A stretch of 64,000 bases of DNA from Zelonia costaricensis (Eukaryota > Euglenozoa > Kinetoplastea > Trypanosomatida > Trypanosomatidae). Shown here in pieces: positions 16,537-27,013 of this stretch. The first letter of the stretch is position 1. Each line of letters begins with the position of its first letter. The stretch is from positions 28,426 through 92,425 of the forward strand of contig JASAOO010003523.1 in assembly GCA_030849075.1 (NCBI GenBank), in the 5' to 3' direction. A model generated the notes under the pieces. It worked only from the letters and a program-made list of their open reading frames with translations. It did no database searches and was not told the origin of the DNA. The position numbers were made by a program, and so were the translations under genes.

Positions 16537-19278
16537 GCGAGAGACGGCGGTCGTTTGGGTTTCTCCTTCGACGCGTCATACGCTTGAGCAGCATCACAAA
16601 CGAGTGAGGTGAGGTCCCTTGGTCCACGTAAGAAGAAGAAGAAATGAGCAACACAACAAAGCGTAAATCGTCACGTGCTCATTGCGACAAGTGCTCGAAA
16701 GAGGTCCCCTCCCTCTCGCACCAGACACACACACAGACACACAAACGCGTGTGCGCAGCTAAAGCTCACGAAGGTGGTCTTTTTTTCTTTCCGTCAGGTA
16801 GTCCAGCAGCTTTGCCCACCTCCGTTCTGAGTGAGCAGAGTCTCGGGCGACGCGCGTAGCCCTGCGTGAGCTTCGCGGCAGTTGGTGAGGTTCATGCCGC
16901 CTCCGTGACGGTGCACTGGATGTGTGCCGTTTTACGCGGCTGATGATGAAACTCACTCTCTCTCTCTGTTTCTCTTACCCCTGCGTCCACCTGCACCGTA
17001 CCCCTCCTTCACACGTGCCAACCCCCTCTTGACCCGCCACATTCGTACACTCTCATGAACGCGGCCTCTCTCCGCTCATGTGTGGGTTTGGCCAGCCTAG
17101 GAATCAAACAAGAAAGAGGTGCACGGGTCCACACACGGTGAACTCTGGCCCCTGACGCAAAGCTGCGAGCAGACTTGTCCCGGGCCGTGGCGCAGGGACT
17201 CGTGTGTTTTTTTTTTGTGTTTGTCTGCTCCGCAGCGAACAAATAGGTGGGCCGCAGATTGTGCGGCTCTCCCATCTTTTTTTTTCGTACAGTGCAGCGG
17301 TGGTGGACTGTCGACTTTCTGCTGCCGTGGCTTTGTTTTCAACGCTTGACCACGTACCAGTGGGAGTGGGCAAGATCCTTCCCTGCGGTTGTCGAGGGCT
17401 GGAAGCAGCGTCGCTTTCGCACCTGTACGACCCAGAGGTTCATTTTGTGTTTGTGTGCGAGCCTGTGTGCAGGGGCCGCAGTCATCGTTTGTCGTCTGCC
17501 TTTCCACGTGCTCACGACTTGAGCTCATCATCTCCCCCTCCCCCTCCACCTACCTCCCTTCTCTGCAACCGAACTGCTTGCTTTCTGCAGTTTGATGTGT
17601 TGTCGGACCCCACTCCGAACCGCCACGGCCACCCCATAATCCTGCGCATCACTAGAGCACTCTGAAGGAGACACCCCTCGCTGTCTTTCTTTCGACGAAA
17701 TCGCCTTCTCGTTCACCCTCTTCGTGTGAGCTTCTGTGTCTGGGGTGTTTGAGGTGCGCGCTGAGTGTGGCCGCGCTTCAGTTGCTCTGCTTGCTCACTC
17801 TTTTGTTTTACTGTTCGTTTGTTTTGGCTCTTCTTTTCTGATTATCTGGAACGTACGCGTCAACTCCGTCTGCGCCCCCCTGTTCATCTCGGGTGCGCAG
17901 AGATTTCTGTACGTGCTGTACCTGACGTACACTCCAGTCGACGCAGCCTCACGGGCAACCAAAACAGCAACAACAAACACCAGACCCCCCCCCTACACTC
18001 ACGCAGACGCGGACACACGAAGTCGGTGCAGATTTTTACGTGGCCGCGAACGCCATTGCAAACCCAAAACAAAAGCTTTTCCACGCCGCCGCTGTGCTGA
18101 CACCGCTACGACCTTTACGTTGCGCTCTCCACACGACTGTCATCTACATCCACGGCCACCCACTACGCGCTTTCGCAGAAGACGTTTTTTGAGATCTGGC
18201 TTCGTTTTCTTTCCCCGGCCGCGTGCTTCTTTTAGCCGCTGCATTTTCGTTCCGTCCTGGTGGGGCCTTTTTTCTTTCCCTTCCGAGTAGAGTGTGACGA
18301 CACACTCACCTCGCTGGTGTCGTTATGTGAATTCCGTACTCTACATTGTCTGCCCCTCTCCCTTCCTCTTCTGTGTGCCTTCTCCCCTTCCACTTCTGGA
18401 GGGCGGCTTTTTTCTTCTGGTTTCTTTCTTTGTCTGCCCCTGCACGTGCACCCGCGCAATTGCGCTTTCGTGAACACCGCGCCTTGTTTTGCGCTCCTCG
18501 ATCCTCACCGCGTTCACCTCCCTTCGATCGCCCGCGCCGGACCCCCGTTTGTTCGTGCAACGCCCCCAGCTCACTGCATACTGCACGTCAAGGCTTCTTG
18601 AACAAGGGAAAAAAGTAGAAGAGTGTCGCAAGACCACGACAACGGGGCAGGTGCGGGGTGGTTTCTGAAGTGGACGAGGCTTTTCTAATTGGCACACTCG
18701 CACGCCCTGCCTGCACAGAAGAAAAGGCGCCATCCCCAGCGCACGCTTCCTTTGGCCCCCCGCCCCTCCCCACTCGCTGCAGAACGCACGCACTTGTTGC
18801 CACGCGTTGCGATCGTGCCGCTGTTTTTCCTCGCTGCTCAACCCCAAGGAAGAAAAAAAAGGAAGCCTGCACTTGGAGGTCTTCGCCCGTTTCTCTTCAC
18901 TTTCGATTTCAGCGCTCTTCTCTTTCCTTTCCACGTGCGTCAACTTCTTCTTCGAAACGCTGCTCTAGTGTGGGTGTGTGTTTGTGTGTGTGCGCCTGCG
19001 TGGATCTCTTCCCGTCTCTCTCGCCGCCTAATCTTCCGGTACCACATTTTCAGCCCTCGCCGAGCTTGACCGTTCGATCTCTTGCCTCCTGCTGCTTCGG
19101 GGTTTGTCATCTTCGGCGTCCCACATTCTCGCTGAACGTTGAAGCGGCGGACACCTTTGTCACGTGTGGAGGCTCAGTCTTCTCTATACACACTTCCCCC
19201 CCCCTCCCAACTCTTTTTCCTTCCAAGAATTCCCCCTTTTTTTGTCCGAGAAGGACGAACAAAGGAGTCGCACCCACA
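16537..19278. other. Gene-free stretch, 2.7 kb
   Basis: No frame here shows a recognisable domain or coding-like composition. It includes a CA-rich run (about 16728-16750), a CT run near 16953-16970, T-runs at about 17208 and 17278, and long T/C-rich tracts from about 17690 to 19250. It is best read as a long 3' UTR of TYW4 plus the 5' UTR region of the dolichol kinase; a non-coding RNA cannot be excluded. Confidence 0.5.
19190..19227 (+). promoter_or_regulatory. Candidate spliced-leader acceptor for dolichol kinase
   Basis: A strong C/T tract ends in CCAAG with AG at 19226-19227, predicting a 5' UTR of 51 nt. A second AG after another T-tract lies at 19249-19250. Confidence 0.5.
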
Positions 19279-21141
19279 ATGAAGTACCCCATGTATTTCC
19301 GCAAGCCGCTTTCGGCCGGGACGCCGACAACACCGTCCAAGGCGCGACTTCCCGCTGAGGCGGATCAGCGGAAGCCACGGGGGCGGCCGTGGCTGGAGAT
19401 TTCGTACTCGTCGACGCTGCTCCTGATGTGGGCGTTGCTGCTCGCCTACATGTCGTGGCAGGCCCAGTTTCGCATGCAGGCGGCCACGCTTTTGACTCTG
19501 TGCAGCGTCGCCCTCACCTCCGACCACGGCGAGAGTCGGCTGCTGATGCCGCTCATCTTTTTGTCAGAGCGCTCCCTGGACCACGCCATGGACCTCGGCC
19601 ACTCCCCAATCCTCTTCTACGCGTCGACGCTGCTGTCCTACCTCTCGCTCATCGCGGCGCGCGCGGAGGGGCGCGGCAAGTCCGCGCGGGACCGCAACGT
19701 CGTAGTCGAGACGGTCCTCTACGCCGTTGTGGGACTCTGTGTGCTGTACTTTATTGTGAAGGACAAGGTCATCTCGCTGGGCGCGTTCGCTTACGTCTTA
19801 TCCGGTTACATCTTCTTTCTGAAGCTGCTGCCGCTTGTGGGCGACAACGAGGCCATCCTCATCGGCTCCCTCGTCGGCTTCTACATGTGCGACATCTGCG
19901 TCAACAACAACCTCAGCATCGACGGTGGCCGCGAGTCGGTGTTGTCGCTCAACGCCCCGGGCTACCGCACCTCGTACACGCACATCGCAAGCCGCGGAAT
20001 GATCCTGTGCACCATCTACATTGTCACCCTCGTTTCGGCGCTGTCCAGGTGGTGCCTCGTGCCGACCAACAAGAACTCCAAGTCGTCCCGGCGCCGCGTC
20101 AGCCGCAAGCGCATCACCCTCATCTTCTGCGTGGCGAACATCGTCGTCGGTCTTGTGCTGGCGCTGGTGATCAGCTACCAGTTCCGCGCCAACGTCGTGT
20201 ACTGGCTCTGGGCGTACATTGTGTCGAGTCGGTTTCGCTTCTGGACGCTGGTGTCGTGGTTCACGACGCTGCCGATTTCGGTGTACGCCGTGGATGCCCT
20301 GACGACATCCGTGCGGCCCACGGTGCGCCGCAAGCTGTTCCACTTCATCGGCGTCATCGCCTTCACGCCGTCGATGATGATCGACCCGCCCTTTATGGCC
20401 TTCGCTTTCTCGACGGCCATCAGTGTATGCGTGATGATCGAGGTGGCACGGCACTACAACGTCTACGGCGCCTCGCACATCACCCGCTTCATGGCTCGCC
20501 ACATCGACGAGCGCGACCACCTCGACGGCGTCGTGCGCACGCACATGTACCTTCTCATCGGCCTCGGTGTGTCCTCGATGATGCGATATCGGCACCAACC
20601 GATGGACGGCAAACCGGTGCCTGCCATCATCGAGCTCTCCATTAACGTCATCCCGGGGATCGTCTCACTCGGCGTCGTCGACGCGTGCGCCGCCATCACG
20701 GGCAGCACGCTTTTCCTGGGCTCGCGCCGGACGCTGGGCCGGTATCTGAAGAACGCGCTGTTCACGGAGCGGGCGAACACGTCCATCACACACAAGACGA
20801 CGACCGGGACGCTTGGGGGGTTGGTGTGCGGGCTCGTCTTCTGGGCCGTCATCCTGGCGATTGCAGAGGTCCCCTTTACTGGGCCGGTGCTGTACTCGTT
20901 CACGATGATCCCTGTCTGCACGCTGACGGAGTGCTTCATGGACGGCATCGACAACCTACAGCTGCCGCTGGTGGTGCTGGGCGCCGTGAGCAACCTTTTT
21001 GCGCTTCTCGTGCCAGTGAGGGAGCTCTGGGTGAACCTGGCCGTGAGGCGACCGAACCCGACCACGGCACGGTCGCTGGCGAGTGCGCTGGCCTCGCCGT
21101 GGATGAACTTCCCCTCGCCGGTGGCCTCCATTGCGGCGTGA
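19279..21141 (+). CDS. DOLK: Dolichol kinase
   Basis: 620 aa polytopic membrane protein. I start at the ATG at 19279; the frame is open further upstream but that sequence is pyrimidine tract. Many hydrophobic helices follow a basic 45-residue N-terminus. Family hallmarks are the VRRKLFHF segment (the R-K-x-x-H block of Sec59/DOLK) and, near the C-terminus, SLGVVDACAAITGST with Asp468, matching the CTP-binding segment of human DOLK, followed by KTTTGT (family KTxEGT). A final ECFMDGIDNLQLPL fits the conserved E...DN(L)xxP segment. The Gly usually before the CTP-site Asp is Val467 and the Glu of KTxEGT is Thr. The enzyme makes dolichyl phosphate with CTP in the ER membrane, feeding N-glycan and GPI donors. 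Confidence 0.87.
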   Translation: MKYPMYFRKPLSAGTPTTPSKARLPAEADQRKPRGRPWLEISYSSTLLLMWALLLAYMSWQAQFRMQAATLLTLCSVALTSDHGESRLLMPLIFLSERSLDHAMDLGHSPILFYASTLLSYLSLIAARAEGRGKSARDRNVVVETVLYAVVGLCVLYFIVKDKVISLGAFAYVLSGYIFFLKLLPLVGDNEAILIGSLVGFYMCDICVNNNLSIDGGRESVLSLNAPGYRTSYTHIASRGMILCTIYIVTLVSALSRWCLVPTNKNSKSSRRRVSRKRITLIFCVANIVVGLVLALVISYQFRANVVYWLWAYIVSSRFRFWTLVSWFTTLPISVYAVDALTTSVRPTVRRKLFHFIGVIAFTPSMMIDPPFMAFAFSTAISVCVMIEVARHYNVYGASHITRFMARHIDERDHLDGVVRTHMYLLIGLGVSSMMRYRHQPMDGKPVPAIIELSINVIPGIVSLGVVDACAAITGSTLFLGSRRTLGRYLKNALFTERANTSITHKTTTGTLGGLVCGLVFWAVILAIAEVPFTGPVLYSFTMIPVCTLTECFMDGIDNLQLPLVVLGAVSNLFALLVPVRELWVNLAVRRPNPTTARSLASALASPWMNFPSPVASIAA

Positions 21142-21230
21142 CGGAGAGTGTGGCGCGGGGCCGCACTCTGGTCGTCACTGGGTGGTTTAGTGTTGTGAAT
21201 GCGCACAGCTGGAGGTCTCGAATGGTTGTG

Positions 21231-21251
21231 TGCGTGTGTGTGTGTGTGTGC
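21231..21251. repeat. (TG)n microsatellite
   Basis: About ten uninterrupted TG units in the 3' UTR of dolichol kinase, just upstream of the duplicated contig end. Confidence 0.9.
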
Positions 21252-21269
21252 ATGTTGTAGGAGGCGTTT

Positions 21270-21432
21270 GGCAGAAACGAGGTGGGAGGGGGAGTTGTGG
21301 CGCGGGGGGGGGGGGGGCAGCACGTTCACGTCATAATAAGGCCAATGTGCNGGCAGAAACGAGGTGGGAGGGGGAGTTGTGGCGCGGGGGGGGGGGGGGC
21401 AGCACGTTCACGTCATAATAAGGCCAATGTGC
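21270..21432. repeat. Perfect 81-bp duplication around a single N (contig join)
   Basis: Positions 21270-21350 and 21352-21432 are identical over 81 bases, including a run of 14 G in both copies, and are separated by one N at 21351. An exact copy of a homopolymer-bearing segment on both sides of a placeholder base is the signature of two overlapping contig ends joined without merging. The G-run probably stopped the original assembly. The true genome most likely has one copy. Confidence 0.9.
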
Positions 21433-22314
21433 GCGCGTCGGTCTCGTGGCGCCCACATCACTCTTGTTCTTCTGCAAGAAGAAACGCTCGCGGGTGCACG
21501 TTGGAGGAGTCGTCGACCACACGCACGCTGCGGTGTGAGAATGCACGGCTGCCCCCCTCATCCCCTTCCTCCTCCCCCCCCCAACGTCAACTCTCTACCA
21601 CCTTCGCCGTGGCTTCTTCACGGTTGGGAGTGGCTGAAGCGGCTGGTGACGTGCACGAATGTGGCTGGCCGCGCTCGATGAATGCACCGAGGGAGTAGCA
21701 GGTGTTCTTTTGCTGTTATTGTGCTGGAGGCTGGTTGCCGTGGGCAGACGAACCGAGAGTGTTCACTGTGATGCGTCCTTGTGTCTTCACCCGCTACACA
21801 TCGACAAACGCGAGCGTAGCAGCCCCAAGTCTGTCCTACGCGTCCTGCTGCATTCTTTCATCTTTTCCGAGACGCCACTGGGTCGAGGTACCCGTAGCTG
21901 ACAGGCAAAGCGCCTCTTCGAAAGGGCACCTGCAGCTCTTTCGCTGGATTCGCCAGAACGAAGGGCAAACAGTGCGAGCGGCGTGACAGCTGTTTGCACG
22001 CACAAGAAATCCCGCCCTCCCCATTGCACCAGCGCAGGGTGCAAGGGCGAGCTCATGATTGTTCTGGATGCTGTGGCATTCACTTTGGCCTCCCTCCCTC
22101 CCTCGCCTGTCTCTCTTTCTCTCGCTCCTGTTACACTTTGTGCACTCCTACTCACTTGGGGGTGTGTGTGGGTCCTCCACTCGAAACGCACCCTCGGGGC
22201 CACAGAGGGTTGCACGAGCATCACCAAAGCTCGATACATCCTCCCTGTCCCCTTCCGGCATCCGTTTCTATTTTTCGGAACGCAGAAGGCGCAGTACACA
22301 CACACGCTTTGCGT

Positions 22315-22332
22315 ACACACACACACACACAC
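22315..22332. repeat. (AC)n microsatellite
   Basis: Nine AC units in the spacer upstream of the coiled-coil protein gene. Confidence 0.85.
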
Positions 22333-22450
22333 CTCCACGTCAGCCCCACACGACCCTCCGTCGAGAGCCTCGAGCCAGAGCACGGCGGGCAGCACACGCG
22401 TCGGTGCGCTGATCCAGCACGTTGGCAGCCGCACTTCACACTTCAGCATC

Positions 22451-22502
22451 CGCCTGTTTTCCCCTTTTGGTGGGCCCCTCTATTGCGGCTCTGCTTGATC
22501 AG
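22451..22502 (+). promoter_or_regulatory. Candidate spliced-leader acceptor for the coiled-coil protein
   Basis: T/C-rich stretches between 22452 and 22497 end in GATCAG, with AG at 22501-22502. The predicted 5' UTR is 16 nt. Confidence 0.45.
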
Positions 22503-22518
22503 CTTTCCTACTCCTGTA

Positions 22519-25500
22519 ATGTCGCAGCCGCACAAGGCGCGCACGCTTCCGGCGCTGCGGCACACGGCGCCTGCCGCTTTCGCCCGCGAGGCGAAGCGTG
22601 GCCAGGGGAGCCACTCGAAGAACCCCTTCTCCCTCGACGGCCTTCTCCGCACGCTCCCGCCACGGCCCGCCGCGGCCTCCACCGTGTCCGATGCGGTGAC
22701 CGGCCCCGGCGAGCAGCCCGCCTTCCTCACCGAGGCCCCGTCGCCGGCCGAGGCGCTGCTCGCGACGGGCTGCGCACGTGGCGTCGCCTCGACGCCGGCG
22801 GCGGCCCAGCCGGTTGCGTCGTCCTCTCCCACGAGCACCGAGACGTGGCGCAGTCAGCTGCTGCTCTGCGAGATGGAGCTGCGCGAGCTCGTCACGCTCG
22901 GGGTGCGGGAGCCGCCGACGCTGCAGCGCACCCTCAAGGCTGTGGACCTGTTTGACCGCGTGGGGACCATCATGCAGGACCAGTCGGCGGCCCCCTTTGT
23001 CGGCGACCTGCTGCGTCTCTTCCGTGTCGAGTTTTGCCGCTCCATCTTCGCGGCGAACCCGGACGACGGCGTCATCGATGACGGAGGGGAGGCGGCGGCG
23101 GTGCAGCGCAGCGGGGCAGACGGCCTCAGCAGCGCCCACGGCGCCCGCGCGCACCGCAGCGAGGGCACCCCGGCGTTGGCAGATGGCCGGCTCACGCGGA
23201 CCTACTTCGACGAAGCGGAGTCGCTGCGGCGCGCCAAGGCGTACTTGACGAAGGCTCTCTCCAAGGGCGCCTCGGGGGAGTCGCTGCTGCTGCTGCAGCG
23301 CCGCTTGGAGGAGAAGGACGAGCAGCTCACGTGGTACGAGAGCGAGCTGGAGCGGCTGCGTCGCCAGCACGAGCAGGTCAGCGACGAGTGCCGCCGGCTG
23401 CGGCAGAAGAACGAGGCCGACGCGCAGGAGGCGGCGTCGATCCAGCGCCAGCTGCAGCGCGATGTGCAGACGCTGCACGTCGAGAACAAGGATGTGCAGC
23501 TGCAGCTCTTTCGCCTGCGGAAGCAGATGGCGGGTGGCAAGTCGAATCAGCTCAAGGAGGGTTACCGGCAGATGAAGTTGAGCAAGATGGCGCAGACGCA
23601 GAGCCTCTTCGACGAGGGTGATGAGCGGGTCGTGCTGCTCGTGCTGCTCGGGCAGGTCGAGAGCCGCGTGAACGAGGTGCTCGACGCCTACGACAACGAC
23701 TACGTGCTGACGCCAGAGACGAGCCGGCGCGAGCTGCGGGCGCGCATGACCGATCAGGTTGTGGTGCTGCTGGAGGACATGCACTTCTGCGAGGCGTCGT
23801 ACCGCCGCCTCGTCGACGCGCGCCGGGGCGGTGGCAGGAACCGGCATGCCAGCGCGCTTGGCGGGGCACTTGCGGCGTCGTCGACGCTGCAGCAGCTGCC
23901 GCTCGAACTTGTGCACAGCGGCAAGGACGAGGAGGCGCCTGACGAGACGGACGGCTTCGTGGCAATCCTGTTTGACCAGCGCGTGTACGAGCATTTCCAG
24001 GCCCGCCACGCCACCCAGGCGCGACTGCAGCAGTTCGAAGAGGCGGCGAACACAAACCACAACTCCAGCATTGGCCGCGGCTCGCGGCGCGGCTTGACGG
24101 CGGTGCCGAGCAGCCGGCACATGTCACCGGAAATCATGTCACCACTGCGCCACAACGACACGCGCGCAGACCTGCGGCTCCGGCAAGCGGAGGACGAGGA
24201 CGCGCCGCAGCTGCTGCACACGGGCAACGAGAGTCGCCACGCGCACAGCGCTGCCGCGGAGCAGGCCTTGAAAATCATCCGCAGCCCGGTGGAATCGCTG
24301 GACTCGCGCGAGTACTGGCCCGGCGAATCCCTGCCGTTGCCCAACGCGAGCTCTGGCGGTCGCCTGCTCTCCCTCTACCCACCGGCAGCGCTGCATCAGC
24401 ACCCGAGCACCGGCACATCGCCATCCCCGGGGCACGAGCCCTCCGGCATTCTCAGTGCCAGTGGCAGCGGCGGCGTCGGCGGAAGACTTAGTCCTGGCGT
24501 TGAGGTGGGCGGTGAGCACGCGGCGACGAGCCGCTCCTCAAGCAGCTCGGCTGTCGAGCGGGCACGACGTGCGCACAAGGGGCAGTGGGTGAACAACATT
24601 CTCGGCGCGGCGTCGACCGCCGTCGCCTTCACCGTCCCACGGCCGAACTCGGAGCAGGCGGATGTGGTGTTGGTGGAGAGGCGCGTGGCGGAGGTGGCGA
24701 CAGCTGACGCGGTGATGCACCGGGTGTTGCGACACCCCATGCAGGACCTGAGCAGCGACAAGTTTCTGTCCACGGTCGAGGTGTTCACCGGCGAGGACCC
24801 GGTGCAGCAGCGCCTGCTGTGCCGCGTCAACTACGTGGACCCTTCGCTGCCCATCCAGGTGCCAGACGCCACGAACTTCGTCAAGATCAAGTACGCGCAC
24901 TCCGATATCGTCCGTCAGCAGACGACAGCCGCCATGGCTGCTGCGCAGGCGGCCCCGCTGTCAATCACGGCGCCAGCCACGGCGCCAGCCACGGCTCGAG
25001 GCTCGGTCGTCTCAACGGGCACCCGCGAGTCGCGCACGGGCGAGAGCGGCGGCACCGGCGCCGCCGACGCGAGCATTGGGGTGTACCGCGGCAACCCGAG
25101 CTTGCGCCTGTTCAAACATCTGGGCAGCAAGAGCCTTGTTGAGAACAACCCAGGGCTGCAGTACCGCGCCGGCGCCGTCAGCTCGACCACGGCGTCCACC
25201 GTTGCCTTCCAGCGCCTCAACCCAATGTCGCCCAACCGCGCCCCGGAGTGGCTGCTGTACCAGCAGCTCTTCGGCGCCTACCGCTCCCTCACCCCCCGCA
25301 TGATCGAGGTGACAACGATCGACCACGTCATGGCCTGCGCCTCGGAGCGCTTCTTCATACGAATGGAGTACCGCTACGACGAGTGCATCGCCCGGGCGGC
25401 GCAGCAGTGCGCGAACCTGCAGCTGCGCCAGGACATGGCGGAGCGACTCTTCAAGGACATGTACGTGCTCAGCGACTTTCAGGAGGCCCTGGTGGACGAG

Positions 25501-26127
25501 CTGGAGTCCCGCTACGGCTACCCCGAGCTGGTCGCGAAGACCCTGTACGAGATTCTGTGCTACCTCGACGCCGTGGCGGACAAGGACAGCGTGCTGTCCG
25601 CCTACCTGGACGTGATTCGCGGCTTCTCGTCGCCGACGCAGGTGCACTTTATCTCGTACATGCTTTACCACCTCAGCTACTGCTGGCCGTCGGCCGACCC
25701 GACTCTCGCCGTCTCCGTCGAGGACGTGCGCACCGTGCTCGACTACCTGTACCGCAACGCGTCCGCCATGATGCCCATCGACCTGGACGACATTCTGAAG
25801 GACTACGACATGGCCTCCCGCTCGGCCCCACTGACGTTTGTCAGCGTGCGGCAATTCCTGGCGTCGGCCATGGTGCACCTGGAGGAGCCGCTGCTGCTGC
25901 ACCTGCACGGTCGCTTCCACGCGCAGATGCAGCGCGCCGCGTCGGAGGAGATTAGCTGGGACACGTACGAGTCCGTCATCGCCAAGTGCGGCCGCATGAA
26001 GGAGGAGCGGCGCAGCCTTGTCCGCTTCCTCTCCAGCGGGCTCGGCGTCAACCGGCCAACGTTTGCGTCCCTGCAGCAGCTCACCTTCCTGGCCGCCAGC
26101 GCGTGGAGCTCGAACCTGTGGGAGTAG
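22519..26127 (+). CDS. Large coiled-coil protein, unrecognised
   Basis: 1202 aa from the ATG at 22519. The frame runs open upstream to 21994, but that part is CA-repeat and pyrimidine tract. I do not recognise a family. Visible parts: a disordered N-terminus to about 105; a helical segment at about 110-175; a coiled coil at about 230-345, rich in Glu, Arg, Gln and Leu heptads (LLQRRLEEKDEQLTWYESEL, RRLRQKNEADAQEA); a helical block around 370-440 (VEDMHFCEASY-like region); a long Ser/Gly/Pro-rich stretch at about 500-700; and a well-conserved-looking globular C-terminal third from about 890 to the end, rich in aromatic residues and Asp/Glu/Arg. A scaffold of the cytoskeleton, flagellum or basal body would fit, but this is a guess. 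Confidence 0.7.
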   Translation: MSQPHKARTLPALRHTAPAAFAREAKRGQGSHSKNPFSLDGLLRTLPPRPAAASTVSDAVTGPGEQPAFLTEAPSPAEALLATGCARGVASTPAAAQPVASSSPTSTETWRSQLLLCEMELRELVTLGVREPPTLQRTLKAVDLFDRVGTIMQDQSAAPFVGDLLRLFRVEFCRSIFAANPDDGVIDDGGEAAAVQRSGADGLSSAHGARAHRSEGTPALADGRLTRTYFDEAESLRRAKAYLTKALSKGASGESLLLLQRRLEEKDEQLTWYESELERLRRQHEQVSDECRRLRQKNEADAQEAASIQRQLQRDVQTLHVENKDVQLQLFRLRKQMAGGKSNQLKEGYRQMKLSKMAQTQSLFDEGDERVVLLVLLGQVESRVNEVLDAYDNDYVLTPETSRRELRARMTDQVVVLLEDMHFCEASYRRLVDARRGGGRNRHASALGGALAASSTLQQLPLELVHSGKDEEAPDETDGFVAILFDQRVYEHFQARHATQARLQQFEEAANTNHNSSIGRGSRRGLTAVPSSRHMSPEIMSPLRHNDTRADLRLRQAEDEDAPQLLHTGNESRHAHSAAAEQALKIIRSPVESLDSREYWPGESLPLPNASSGGRLLSLYPPAALHQHPSTGTSPSPGHEPSGILSASGSGGVGGRLSPGVEVGGEHAATSRSSSSSAVERARRAHKGQWVNNILGAASTAVAFTVPRPNSEQADVVLVERRVAEVATADAVMHRVLRHPMQDLSSDKFLSTVEVFTGEDPVQQRLLCRVNYVDPSLPIQVPDATNFVKIKYAHSDIVRQQTTAAMAAAQAAPLSITAPATAPATARGSVVSTGTRESRTGESGGTGAADASIGVYRGNPSLRLFKHLGSKSLVENNPGLQYRAGAVSSTTASTVAFQRLNPMSPNRAPEWLLYQQLFGAYRSLTPRMIEVTTIDHVMACASERFFIRMEYRYDECIARAAQQCANLQLRQDMAERLFKDMYVLSDFQEALVDELESRYGYPELVAKTLYEILCYLDAVADKDSVLSAYLDVIRGFSSPTQVHFISYMLYHLSYCWPSADPTLAVSVEDVRTVLDYLYRNASAMMPIDLDDILKDYDMASRSAPLTFVSVRQFLASAMVHLEEPLLLHLHGRFHAQMQRAASEEISWDTYESVIAKCGRMKEERRSLVRFLSSGLGVNRPTFASLQQLTFLAASAWSSNLWE

Positions 26128-27013
26128 TGAGGTGTGGGGAAGTCAGTATGAACGGGGAGTGGGCAAAAGCACAAGTGGCCAGGTCTGGCACCGTGACGCT
26201 GCCACCGACCTCTCTTGTTGCGTCCGACCTCCCCATCCTCCCTGCCGCGTGGTGGCGTTTGCGTTTTTGTTTTCTCTTCTCTTCATAGCCCCCCCTCCTC
26301 CCTCTCCTGGAGCTTGAAACGATGTACTCTACTTTCCGCCGGGGCGGTTTCAGTGTGACGGTGGGGGCATTGCCTGAAGTCTCGGCTGCCTCCCTCCCCC
26401 CTTTTTGTACAACAGTTTCCCCCCCCCCCCCGGCCTCCCCGTCATGTACCTCAACGACTGCGATCCGGTCTCAGGCACAGAAATGCCGTCTTTCCCTGCC
26501 TCGCCCTGTTTGTTTGTTTTAGCGCTTGATCTGTTCGCTTCCCCCCCCCCCTGCCGCTGCAAAGGAAATCCAACGCACAAGTCAAGAACGTGCACACGGG
26601 GTACGCTACTCCCATTCGGTGATGCCTCTTCATTGATTGACCACTTGCGCGCGCGCACAAGGCTAAGCCTACTTGGTGAGGCCCACATGTGCGTGTGGGG
26701 ACACCAGGCAATCAGCTCGGTTCCAAGATCGGAGGCTCGACTTGATTACCGACGCACAGGAGAGGAAAGCTCGTGGAGTCAGTGCTACGCTTTCTCTTCA
26801 CGTTCACTTCTCCCCCCTCCTCAACTGTCGGTCTCCTTTCCCTGTGCCCCCGGCGGTGCTGAGACTGCCGCTGCCTTCGCCTGTAGCTGGAAAAGGGAGC
26901 GACTACGCAGGTTGTGTGACACCGCACTCGCACCGCACCTCTCTGGCGTCGCTAGCACGACGCCCCACGTCTCCTCCTTCTAGTTCTTACCGGCAGACCT
27001 CACCACTACGGCA
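26128..27013. other. Intergenic spacer, 0.9 kb
   Basis: No credible gene. It has C-runs at about 26419-26433 and 26541-26551, a (GC)n-like GCGCGCGC near 26649, and the CTAG acceptor before PARG. Confidence 0.6.
26969..26983 (+). promoter_or_regulatory. Candidate spliced-leader acceptor for PARG
   Basis: GTCTCCTCCTTCTAG with AG at 26982-26983 (5' UTR 30 nt). A second AG at 26995-26996 would give 17 nt. Confidence 0.5.

Larger units (their letters stand above)
21142..22518. other. Intergenic spacer with assembly gap, 1.4 kb
   Basis: No credible gene. It contains a GT run (about 21231-21251), the single N at 21351 with flanking duplication, C-rich tracts (about 21570-21583), and an AC run at 22315-22332 before the acceptor of the next gene. 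Confidence 0.6.

Noticed and set aside
16644..16859. Small frame with CDKC and several His, resembling a zinc finger
   Set aside because: The His/Thr part comes from a CA-repeat, the spacing fits no standard finger, and it lies in the TYW4 3' UTR without its own tract and acceptor.
17736..18290. 184-codon frame in the 2.7 kb gap
   Set aside because: Starts at a non-ATG-supported position in T/C-rich DNA, shows no domain, and its residues are typical of translated pyrimidine tract.
18658..19278. 207-codon in-frame extension before dolichol kinase
   Set aside because: The extension is pyrimidine-tract sequence translating to Pro/Ser/Phe/Leu-rich low complexity, and contains the probable spliced-leader acceptor; the ATG at 19279 fits the family start.
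21230..21698. Overlapping frames with similar Gly-rich peptides around the N
   Set aside because: They are products of the duplicated contig ends and the undefined base.
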